Source: Arion vulgaris
Lineage: Eukaryota > Mollusca > Gastropoda > Stylommatophora > Arionidae
Length of the DNA stretch: 64,000 nt
NCBI GenBank assembly: GCA_020796225.1
Contig: CM036754.1
Coordinates: 13,283,867-13,347,866 of the forward strand
Reading direction: 5' to 3'
A program made the position numbers and the translations under genes. Below are positions 24,784-38,000 of the stretch, piece after piece (position 1 is the first letter of the stretch; the number at the start of each line of letters is the position of its first letter). The notes below the pieces were generated by a model, which worked only from the letters and a program-made list of their open reading frames with translations, was not told the DNA's origin and did not search any database.

Positions 24784-27700
24784 AGTTAGACATTCAAAAG
24801 ACTGGCAAATAATGTTATCTGATCATGTCTCCACTACAACCGCCGCCATCACCATCATCATCAAGTTAGTCAGTCAAAAGACTGACAAATAATGTCATCT
24901 GATCATGTCTCTCATCTGCACCCCATCCTCAGCACCTCACATTAAGTCAGCAGGTTTAACCTCAATGTCTCTACACAAGACTACACAATGAAGGCTGTCT
25001 GTGCAAGTTCCACTTGCCTCTTCCCTGGATTTCTTCATTTATTTTCTTCATATGCTCTTAATATTATGGATCATGTTTGTGCTGAGCCTGACCTATCTTC
25101 ATTTCTAAAACTAATGTTTATAGATTCCATATAATGTTTTCATTTATCATATAATGTTACCAGTTTCAATATTAATTAAAATCATCATATTCACAAGGTA
25201 TCCTCATATTCACAAGGTTTACTTCAAACATTATATTCTGAATATGATACTAAATAACATGAAAGTGATCAAAGTAAATGTACCTAGCTCTCGTTCACAG
25301 TAAGCCAGCCAGTTCTCATGAAGATGTCTGGACATATTCTGCTCCATGTCAACTCTGACAAACAAACAAAAGTACACACTTGATAAAGGAAGGTTAAATT
25401 TATGAAAGTCAGTACTGAATGGGAATGTCATTTGTCATATAAAGAAGTAAAGGAACCCGTTTTCATACCTTGAGGTAAATTGGGGAATTTGGTGTTCGGT
25501 CTGTACTTTTCACTGACCATCGGCATATGATGGTTGATGTGGTCAATATCACGCCGGCTGACTTTACTTCCCAGTGCTTTCCTGGTACCCAATTAATGTT
25601 TGGTCAACTTGAGAGCTGTTACGGTATGGAAAAATTCCATGACTACTGTGAAATTGAACCCAAACCACTAGCCTCCGAAGCGAGTTCAGTAAAAACTACA
25701 CTACTGCTGCCCTCGCCACTTACATGTCCCGGCAACAATCTACGGTAGGAGAGGCCCAAATTAGACCCCCCATCCTTCCAAGACAAGATGATAAGAATAA
25801 AAATGAAGTGTTGAAAGTAGAAGACAAATAGAACATACGACGTCAAGTCCTCCACTTTGATGGCCAATATTCCAGAATGTCTATATCCACGACCAAACTG
25901 ACCAACTTCTGCAAGTGAGCTTGTTGCTTGTGGTGTTTTGTTCAATTGAAAACTGTTGTTAGTCACATTGTCTACATTGCTTCCAATGTCACTTGTGATC
26001 CCTCGTTCCTCTGTAGGGGTCAAGAAGTCATCTGTAAACAAACAAACATAAACAAAGTTATCACATTCACTCATTATTTCGGTTCACTTCTAACAACAGA
26101 TGGAAATGGGATGAAGGAAATTAAAAGAAAAACTGCCCGAGTGGTTACAGGGACCCAAATTTGGGTTGTAAAGAATAGAAGCAATGTTACCTGCCACGCA
26201 TGTCGTAAGAGGTGACTAAGGAGGTTTGGCTGAAATCGAATGTACATGTCCTAAACGTGTAGAAGTCTACGAGTTTAGGGGCCTACCAAACCAATGTGCA
26301 ACGTATACATGTTCTTGGCAAAGATCAAACATATCACAAAGAGTGATTAAAATTGGTTGTAAAGAACGAACGCAAAGAAGAAGAAGAAAAGAAAAAAAAA
26401 CATGGCCTTACAAAAAAATTAAACAACTAAAAACAGTATGGAATGGAACTGATAGAAAAACAAAGATCAGAATACTAAGTGCAGGCATATTCCTAGTTGC
26501 AACATATGGTTGTGAAGCATGGAAAAATAACAAGGCAGTGGAAAAACATATATGTGCTTTTGAATGTAAGTTTTACAGAAGAGTCCTCTGTATAACATGG
26601 ACAGAGAGAAGAGAACAAATAGACCTATCCTGAAAGAACTCAAAATCAAAGAAAAACTGGTTGATGCTACAAATAAGAAAATTTAAGTATTTTGTACATA
26701 TAAAGAAACATGAAAGTTTGTAGTGTGCCATCAGGAAAGGAGGCACTCTGGTAAAGAAGACAAGAGGAAGACAACAAAGAAGATGGATTCAGAATGTAGC
26801 TGATGGTTTGAGCATGACTGCTGCAGAGGCAGGACATCTGGCCTATGAGAGAGAGAGAAATTGCGAAGGACTTTTAGGGCGGCAAAGTTCTGCCCAAGAC
26901 CTTGTCTTGTTTGATGATGATGATATCTCATTCAACGGTATAACACACTGTTATATGTATTCCATCACCATTTAGCAATTATCTGTTTCTAAGATGCCCC
27001 ACATGAAGTTGCTTGATGGTACTGAGTAGAGATCTAATTATGGTATACACACTAGAGTAATATGGAACTCTATACTTCCAGCGTATCAGTTAGTGATCTA
27101 ACTCTGGGAGTTCCACTAAAGCAATGTGAATCTGTTTGCATTCCCATGTAGAGAGGTAATACAATACTTCACTTTTCTTGAATTACCAGAGGGAGTCTCT
27201 ATCGCAAAGTGGTCAAGACATTTGCCTGTCATTCTAAAGGTTGTGGGTTTAAATCCAAATTGAGCCCCATATGCAATTTTTTCACGAGATCCCAAGGAGT
27301 ATTGTTGAAGCTACGAAGTTCGTTCTTTGTGCAATACTATCAGCAGATGGTGTGGCATCTCTGTCAACAGGGACGGAGCCATATGGGAAAACCTGATGCA
27401 ATGAAGTTAATCCTTCACCTTTAGACTCGCCATTAGACCCAAATAAGAATAAATCAAATCTAATACTACATCAATATCATGTGCCATGCTGGCTGGCATA
27501 GTCGATCATGAATCTCCACAAGCATCAGTTCTTAATACTGACTATTAGTTCAGATATTGACAAACTTTCGCACCACTTAACCAGACTGTCTAGAATTCTC
27601 TCTAGTTTTCTCTGTCTAGTCTTCCAAGATAAGGATAGGATAGTGTAAGACAAACAAGAATTGGATAGTACAAGATAGCACAAGAATGGGACAGCATAAG

Positions 27701-30567
27701 ATAGCACAAGAATGGTACAGCATAAGACAGCACAAGAATGGGACAGCATAAGACAGCACAAGAAAATAATAGCACAAAACAGACAAGAATATGAACTGTT
27801 TGTTTAGGGCTTGTGCTCCAGTTGTAATTCAAAAGACTATTATTAAAAATAATACTTAATATACATAATTATAATACTTTTCTATACCTGGTATACAATA
27901 GAATACTTTTCTATACCTAGTATACAACAGAACATGTCAAAGATATCTGGCTGATAAACAGGTAATATAATACAAACACATTAATATAAACAAACAAATG
28001 GCATACATGTCAGATTATAAGTGACTGCCCAAAGAAACAAAGTGATAAAACTGAATAATACTGACCAGCAGGATGGACAACAGATGAGGTTTTAGATGTG
28101 TATCTGTCCTGACCTGTTGGAGTTGAAAGGTCAGTGTCCATATCGTGCTGAGAGCACAGACGGCGTATCAAATCCTCATTACGTAAACTCCCTTCCATAT
28201 GAATGCTGTCAGTACATCAAGAACATTTACAAATAACATTTCAGAAATATGATCTCAAACAGTCTCTTATTCAATCAATCAAGTGCCTTACCTGCCGGCA
28301 TAGTCAATCATGTCTCTCCACAACTCTCTCTCCCTGGTGCAGTTTATCAGTTTTGAAGTCAATCTTTTGTCGAGCTACAATGTCACACCATCAAACATCT
28401 TCTCCCTCTGTCTTCTGCAATATCTCCTTCCCTGAATTTTACCAGTTGTCATCAGCAAATGTTCTAAACCTCCACTTCGCATTATATGACCGAAGAACTT
28501 TCATTGTCTGATTCTTATTCTATTGATAAGGTTTCTTTGTGTGCAGGCCTGTTTTAAAACCTCATCATATGTTTTCTTTGCTTTTCATGGAATTTTCAGC
28601 ATTCTTCTGTAAAACCTCATCTCTGTGGCTTCCAGTGATCTTATTGATTGCTTGTTCATTATCCATGATTCACTGCCATACATAAGTATTGGTTTCAATA
28701 TAGCACTTGAGTACTCATTTCAGCAGTGTCATTGGTAGAGAATTCATGCATGTCTCTTATTACTGATATTATTACATTCCTCTTGCCCCATTATACGTTA
28801 CATAGGGCCTGCAAGCAATTCCTTCATACAGTTCTATTTTGGGAAACTCATTTAATCTCTTCTACGGAATTGAGTCTAATATTTCTTACCTATCTCAGTA
28901 AAATTTGTTTCAGGATTTCCGTACGGCATTCTTGAACTGTTTGCCTCCCACTTAAATGCCTGCTTAGTGATTCTTTGATATTTCCAGAATATGTCCAACA
29001 TAACTCTATCATCTCTTTATTACAGTTATTGTTACGAGTGGTTGACCAGATTTCTGTCTCTTGGCTATATTAAATCGGATCAAGTAAGGGGCAGTAAAAG
29101 TTGTTATAGACCTCATTCAAAAGATAGAAATGTCTGCAAAGCGGATTAGACAAAGATGCACAGAAGCTACTTATTCCCCTTCTCTCCCAATACGTCACTG
29201 AGATACAGTAGGGGTAGAAAAGTAGTCGAAGAAAGGGTAGCAATCACAGAGAGAAGAGTGAGACAAGTCTATCTAAAGAATACAGGAAATAGAAAATATA
29301 GAGGGGTGGGGGGGGGATGTACAAACAAGGGAAAAAAATGTAATGGTATCAGAAAAAAATTAGATATTTAAAGTATTGGAATATACAGCAGAGATAAAAT
29401 AAATGTCACCAGGCATAAAACAGATAAAAAATAGAAAATATTTGTTGAAGAGGATTTGAGGGAAGACTTCATAGAAGTGTGTTTGGGTATACATGGAAGG
29501 ATAAGATTAGCAATATCAGACTTCAAGAACTAATGATAACACATGAAGATAACACATGAAAGAAATATACAGTTAGTTTGATAATGATATGTGACATGTA
29601 AGTTATTATATAGTGGAAAAAAAGGATATTGTTACACATTTAACACATCATAATACATTGGATATAACACATCAGAATACAACATACATCACATAAACAA
29701 ACACATGATGACATTAATCAGACATAATATGTCAGAACATACCACAAGCGACATATTAAAATATGACACATCATGCAAGACATATGACATCACAGACAAC
29801 ACATCCCACATGACTAATTAACTAACCTTCCAAATATTCTACATAAGGGAATGTAACATGCTTGTGCCAGTTCTGGAGAAAAGACACACTTCAACTCTTG
29901 AGCACACCTCTCTGCTGTGCTAGATGGTGATCTGGGGTCCACACAATCATCTGCTCATACCAGTGACAAAAACAAAAATCCTTATTATTTTGGCAGATTA
30001 CTATCAACATCAAAAATAGTAAATCTAATTTTTTTAGAAATCATTCACAACTTTAGAAAATCGACATAAAAAAGAGGCAATATTTAGATCAAGTAATTAT
30101 CAATATCAGAAAGAGGCATGGGGCGCTGCAAGCAAAGCTGATAACTAGTGACCACATGCAATGAAAATTCCTGGATTTGAGGCTAGCTTTGCACCCCTCC
30201 CCAAATAAAAATTAACGGTGTGCACACGCGACGTTAGTAGTATCAGCAAAAAATGTAATATCCAAGGTATCGGAATAAAGCTCACCAGGCATAAAACAGG
30301 ATAATGACATCGAAAATATTTAAGAAGATCTGAGAGAAGACTTCTTAGAAGAGTACTTGATTATACCTGGCAGGATAAGATTAACAATATCAGACGTCAA
30401 GAACTAACTGGTCTGGAAGACATCAATAAAAAGATACAAAATAGATGATGGATCCTTTACTTAGGGATATAAATTACTAGTATCTCTGAAGTCTGAGTAA
30501 GACTCGCCTGAATGGCAAGGGTCACTGGTGATAAAGAAAGCTAGTCTTCATGCAAAAATTACTCAAA

Positions 30568-30636
<69 letters not shown>

Positions 30637-33600
30637 ATTATTTCACCCATGTGGTGCCGAGGCCCGCAAGGGAAGCAAATAATAACACCACTGCTACCTA
30701 CAAGGCATGTCGTAAGAGGCGACTGATATAGGACCTAGGAAGCTACCCTAGTAAATAAAAAGCATCTCAGAAATCAGATGTGCAGACCTAATTGTAGGTG
30801 CATAACTGGCACAATGTACAAGCATAATCTCTTAGGCTCAGATCACATACAAATCACACAGATTGGTTAACAAGTGGTCGTTATGGTGCGTTCGAAGAAG
30901 AATAAAGAAGCAGAATGTTATTGTTTGTGGCCTCAACGGACCCACATTACGATTCCTGTTCAAAATTTGTTTCCCACCCTTCTTATGATAGCCAGCTCTA
31001 CATCATGCTAAATATGAACTCTTATCTTTGACCTCTATACTCTCTGACCTTTATCATCAATTATCCCTATAGAACTCAAACTGAGAACTTTATTGAGGTT
31101 ACGTCTTGATGCTGTCTTGAAGCTTCTCATATCAACTGGTGACCCAATTTTGTACTGATTGGTCAGCAGGTCCATCTTGATTGTCAGGAACGATTCATCT
31201 GATCCATAGCTGCTATATTCTATAATGACAATCACAAAGTAAAACATATTGCTTCATTAGCAACACAAATGGTTTTTCTTGAAGTAAAATCATGAATTTA
31301 GTATTTTCAAATATTCTGTTCAGATATGTGATATGAAGGATTCCATGAATGACAGTTATAAATAAATGATAAATAAATAAAAGATAATAAATGTTAAACC
31401 AAATAAAATAAATCAGTAATATTCTCATGTTCTTTTTTCTTATTCGTTCTCATATTTCCTTCATAAAATAAATGTTTGCTCTTCTCATTTATTTTCATAA
31501 CTCCATTAAAAATATCTTTATGGACATGATCTTGTTACAAAAAGAAGCTGTCCAGCTGGTGAACAACTTAATTATTACTAATAATAGCCGTCCATCGCAA
31601 GCGATGATGACAACAGCCTCAGATGTGTGTTTCTGCACCTGTTAGGTGTGTGCGGAGGTGACTGTAGAGTCCAATCCTAGAACACAGTCCCCTACCACAG
31701 ATGGGCCATACATGAGCAAGGTTAGACATGTGGGTGTTGTGTGTTCTGTTTTTTCGCGGCTCGCTTTTCTCTGTGCCTCAACGGCACGACGATTCTCAGC
31801 CATACGCGTTCGTCTTGTGTTGTTTAACAGCGACATTTGGCGATCTTGGGCCAGGAATTCCCAGCATGTGGTGTCTATACGAAGCATTTTAGAGTCACTT
31901 TAAGAGTGTCTTTAAATCGTTTTTTCTGACCACCAGCTGAATGTCTGTCCGCTTCAAGCTCGCCATACATCAACTGTTTTGGGATGCATTTATCAGGCAT
32001 CCAAGCAACATGACCGGCCCATCTCACTTGGACCTTCTAAACAGAGTGTTGATGCTTGGTATCTTTGTTCTTATGAGAACTTCAGTATCTGGAATTTTGT
32101 CCTGCCAGTTCATTTTTAGTAGTCTGTGTGGACAGCTTGTGTGGAAGTGGTTTAGTTTTCTTGCGTGTCTGCTATACATTGTCCCTGTCTCACTGGCGTA
32201 CAGCAGTGTGGTTAGCACTAAGATCCGATAAACTTATCCCCTTCCGCTCCCACACAGTAACATGCAATCCTCCAAATGCAGCACTGGCTTTGGATATCCT
32301 ATTGTTGACCTCAGAGTCTATATTTGCCGATGTGGATAGGATGCTGTCAAGATAAGCAAGTTGTCCGCTGGCAGGAGACGCTAGTGTTTAATATTGATGA
32401 CTGGATCATAGTACTGCTTTCTAGGGGCGGGCTAAATCATGCCCTCAGTTTTCTTGGTGTTAATGGTAAGGCCAAATAGATCATTGGCCATTGAGAACTT
32501 GTCCATGTAGGTTTGCATTTCTTCCTCCGAGTTGGTAGCGAGGGAGCAGTCATCAGCGAGCAACAGGTTTGAGATAGTTGATTCTTTTACCTTGGTGGAG
32601 GATTTTAACCACCTAACCTCCTAGGTTACTGTCTATCCTGTATCTAATCTTTACCCCATGTTCATCGCTTTCCCAAAAGACATCCATGAGCATGGCAGCA
32701 AACATCATGCTGAAGAGTGTTGGGGTTCAGTACATAGCCTTGTTTGACACCGTTTGTGACATGGAAGTTCTCCGACAGCTCCTTCATCAAGTATATGTGT
32801 CATCATGCCCTCGTGAAACTGTTTCTCCGATCTTAATGAATTTCACTGGACATCCAAATTTGTCCATGATCTTCGATAGACCCACTCCATTGACCGTGTC
32901 AAACGCTTTCGTCAGATTGGCAATGACCATGTAGAAATTGCAATGCTGCTCTTGATATTTCTCCTGTAGTTGGCGAGCTGCAAATATCATGTCTGTTGTT
33001 CTGTGGCCCACTCTGAAGCCACATTGGGTCTCAGGAAGTAAGTTGTGTTCCAGATGATCAATTAAGAGATTGAGGAGGACTCTTGCCAGTGTAATGATTA
33101 CATTACAATTTAGACAACATGTCACAAAAATGATAACACTCTAATAATAAAATATGCTTTCAAATTATGTTTATATATAACAAATATCCATAACAACCTA
33201 CCAGGAGAGGGCTCCACTGGTATGTTTTCTGGAGCTATGTATGTACCCCCATGAACGATACTAAAAGTGTCAAACAGCTGCTGCATAGAAGTCGTTAAAT
33301 ATTTCCGAGTTTTCTTTAGTCCAAGTCGAAGTCCCAGAATGTATAGAAGATCTATCAGTTTATGGCACAACACAAATCTGGCAAGGGCACCACTGGGAAA
33401 ACTGATGCTGGGTGATGTGACAATGGATATAACTGGTTTGATACATTTGTTGATGCTGTTGTCCTGTAACAATCAGTTATTTTAATCAGTCTCAGACTTT
33501 GTTTTATATGGCATAACTTACTTCTAACAATATCTATTAATAACATTTGTTTTAACCTAAAAAAATCCAATATATAATTCATTGTCTATTGTTTTTTCCC

Positions 33601-34979
33601 AGGTGGATAGTGGAATTGGTTGTCCACTCTTGCTGCTAAGCGTATGAGCGGGATCTTTAATTTGCGTTCCACTGCATGATGAGTTGCTCTTGTTGTGTTT
33701 ATTTAGTGTGGTCTTGATATTGTTTATCCATCTTTTCTTTGGTCTTCCATTGGCCCTAGTAGCTGATCTCTTTTATTGTATGCTGTTGTTTGTGGTTGGT
33801 TGTATTCCATTCTCATTAAATGTCCAAACCACTGCATTTGTTGTCTTTCGATGTATTCGGCGGATGAAGTTATGACCACTCTGCTTCTGATGTCCTCGTT
33901 TTGTAGTCTATCTTTCCTGGTGACACCCACCGCCTTCCTCAAGCATTTCATTTCACATGTGGTGAGCTTTCTGAGCTGTGTTGCTGTCAAGGACCAAGTT
34001 TGGCACTGGTAACAAAATTATATACACTTTGTATATAATTCATATAAATGAAAAATTGAAATTTTAATAAATTGCTTAACTGAAATAAATGACACAATCA
34101 CTTTTTATATTTATATTAATATAAAAAAACATTGGCTAAAGTAAACTTGCAGTAATGAACTGTTATGATATAGAGCCGTTACTGCTGCCCTCCATTGGAT
34201 TTCTGGGACTTCATTTACTGGGGCAGTTGTTGTATCTGACTCTCAGTCGATGCTTCACAAGATCCAGAAGGGCAGGTTTCGTATGAGTGGATGTCGTCTA
34301 TAGAAGTTTCTAACCTCCAGCGGCTTACGTGGATATACTGTCCTGGGCATGCGGGTGTTTATGGTGATGAGAGAGCGGACAGGCTTGCATCAACAGCATC
34401 GATTGTTGGGGAGTCGAAGATGGATAAAGGGGATATTCTTCGGTCTTTTCGCGACTGTCTGTTGGATGAGGACACTAAAATCGATGTTGAATCGATCAAG
34501 CGATTTAAGCAGTTTGGAGTTACCCGTTGTTCAAGTCGAACTGGATGCCTGAGAGGCAGAGTGAGAGGTGTGTTTAATCAGCGAGCCACAGGAACCATCA
34601 GTATGCATACTCTTCTATATCTGTTGGGAGACTGAGCACCTATGGGTCTGCCCGGAGTGCAATGACGTCAGTTTAGTAACCAATAACCAAGAACCAAGCA
34701 AAGAACTATTGAAGAAGAAATCTGTAGGAAAAGATGGAGATGGATAGGACACAGAGTGAGGAAATCACCCAATAACATTGTGAGGCATGTACTTGAGTGG
34801 AATCTACAGGGAAAATGTAATACAGGCAGACCAACCAAGGATCACACGGAGAAAAGAACTTGATAAAGACATTGATCAACTGAGTTTCACTTTTGGAGGC
34901 ATGAAAAGGACCGCCCAGATCAGGAATAGCTGGTGAACTATGGTTGATGACCTATGCTCCCAAAGGGGACCAAAGGCAT

Positions 34980-35049
<70 letters not shown>

Positions 35050-35059
35050 TATATATATG

Positions 35060-35090
<31 letters not shown>

Positions 35091-38000
35091 TATGCCCGCA
35101 TGCCCAGCGTGTTCAGTAGCGCGTTGGACTACGGGTGACAAGTCCTCTGTAAGTGCGGGTTCAACTCCGCGGACTGGCAGAAAAGCTACAGGTTCCCCAG
35201 ATTTACGGTGTTCGTGGCACCGAACCGAGGGTTACGATGTCCATGACACCGAGCCGAAGAGCTTTCAGCTCAAGTGCTTCTGGATTGAAAAAAAAATATA
35301 TATATTTATATTCCTCTCATACCATTATATGTTACATAGCAAGCAATTTCCTGCAAAGCAATTAATTTCTCCATACCGCTCAGTCCTGGGCAACTCGCTC
35401 AATTTCTTCTGTGGAATTGAGTCGAATATTTCTTGCCCCTCTCAGCACAGTTTGTTTCAGGGTTTCCGAAGGATAGCCTCTCTTTCTTGAATCCTTTGCC
35501 TCCCCTTCAATGCCTACTTTGTGATGCTTTGATCATTTCTCCTCAAGGTATGCTCAACGTATCTCTATCTTCTCTTTAAAAAAGTTGCTACTAGTGGTTG
35601 ACATGACATTTCTCTGATTTCATCACTTCTTCTGAATTCATCCCATAACAAAACATTCATCACATATTTTATACATGGTTACTCTACCAATACAGAGGAA
35701 GAACCCCATAGATACTTGTCAATATGTTGATAAAATGATCTACTATATATATAAAAATGGATGTATGGATGTATGTATGTTTGTTTATTACCTATAGACT
35801 CGGAAACTACTGAACAGATGTAGCTGAAATTTACAGGATATGTTTGTTTTGATGTCGGATGCTACCTGTCACAGTTTGAAATAGGTAGAGCTGAAGCTTT
35901 TCGAAAAAATCTAAAAAATAATAACACGCTCATTTCATCAAGAGTTTCTAACCAAATTGCCATTAACGTTTCCGGAAGTCTACGGTGTATGTATTAGTAT
36001 ATACACATCAGATTTAGCTGAAATTTATAGGATATGTTTGTTTATGTTTGTTTTGATGTCGGAATGCTACCTGTCATAGTTTTAAATATGTATCGCTGAC
36101 AATTTTAGAGAAAAATCTTTTAAAAAATCGAAAACGCCAATTTCATCGAAGTTTCTTCCGGAAGTTTACAGTATGCGCATCTACACGATTCGATGACGTA
36201 TGATTCAAGTCAATATTTCAAACAAGCCGTTACAAGCTGAATTTAAAATACGCAATCCAGGTTTGTTTCTAATCATGATCATAGATACTGCAAATCATAT
36301 TTTAAGTTATCGCCAACTATTCCTTCAATGTTTGTTAGCTATGTTGGCAAAAATTGCTCTATATTCAATTAAACCAAACAAAACTACGATCCGAGGAATA
36401 CGTTCATTTGAGGGAAGCTATTGGCAGGCATTTCTATAAATGGCAAGATGGTTATTTTGCCATCAAACGTTTACCTGATGTACAATGTACACGTTATATG
36501 TATGAATATTACCCAATATTAGATTACACGACAGAAACAGGGTTACCATTTATTATTTTGTAAATCAATCCATACCATTGACGCTATAGCGCGTGCAATT
36601 CTAAATTAGTACAACCATTTCGCAATAGGTGGGCGCAGTAGTGAGTAGTTTGGACAAATGATTTATACAGTTTAACTGATTTTTCAAAACATATTACGCG
36701 CATTTCCTTGCATTTATATGTTAATATATATAGTAGATATGCATTTCCTAATAGAATTTAATCAAATGCTAATTTTTTTATTTATTCCAGCGAAACTTCA
36801 ACGAATTTTCCACACATTTTCAATTATGCCATCCAAACGAAAAGCTATTGGCCCATCTACACCTAGATCACGAAAAGAAAGGCATTACTAGCTTCAGAAA
36901 CAGATGAACACGGAAGCAAGACTGGAAACCGTTCGAGCATGCACTGCTCAAGTCCATTCGTCTGAAACATACGAGCAACGTGAAGCAAGACTAGGAACCA
37001 ATCGAGTTCGCACTGCTGAAGCCCGTTCGTCTGAAACATACGAACAACGGGAAGCAAGACTGAAAACTGTTCGAGTTCACACTGCTGAAGCCCGTTCGTC
37101 TGAAACATACGAACAACGGGAAGCAAGACTGAAAACTGTTCGAGTTCGCACTGCTAAAGCCTGTTCGTCTGAAACAGACGAGCATCGTGAGGCAAGACTA
37201 AGAACCAATCGAGTACGCACTGCTCAAGTCCGTTTAGCTGAAACAATCGAGCAACGGAAGCAAGACTGCAAACCGCTCGGATCGCACTACTCAATCCAGA
37301 GCGAACACTGCCGCTGATTTAAATCTAGGTGCTTTCCATTACAATACAAATTATGATTATAGTCTTCATCCAAATGTGGTTATTGGAAAAATGGATAGAT
37401 TATGCGTGTATTGCAGTGCCGTCAAATTTAAGAATGAATCACCAGGAATGTGCTGCGCGGGTGGAAAAGTGAAATTGCCAGTATTACATTCACCACCCGA
37501 ACCATTATCAACATTGGTAGCAGGTGACACAAGCCAATCAAAACATTTCTTGGCAAACATACGCAAGTACAATTCATGTTTCCAAATGACATCGTTCGGT
37601 GCAACAAATATGGTGCGTGAGAATTACATGCCCACATTCAAAGTTCAGGGCAAATTTATCATCGTGCTGGCTCACTACTGCCACTGCCCGGCGCAGATTA
37701 CAAATTTCTTCAAATTTATTTCATGGGAAACAATGATGAACAAATTGATCAACGTTGTAGATTCATACGCGTGCAAAAGCGAGAAATAGTCGCTGCATTA
37801 CAAACTTTATTCGATCAACACAACGAATTAATTCGATTGTACAGAACTGCCCTGCAACAATTACCAGCTGATGACTACCGAGTTGTACTTAGAGCAGACA
37901 AAACACCTGTTGGTCAACATGAAAGACAGTACAATGCACCAACAATTGATGAAGTGGCGATTGTTATGGTTGGCGAAGAATTTAATTCGCGTGATATAAT

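Noticed and set aside
34954..35490. ORF of 178 codons with YIYIYI run
   Set aside because: (TA)n microsatellite read through SINE-E and LINE DNA.
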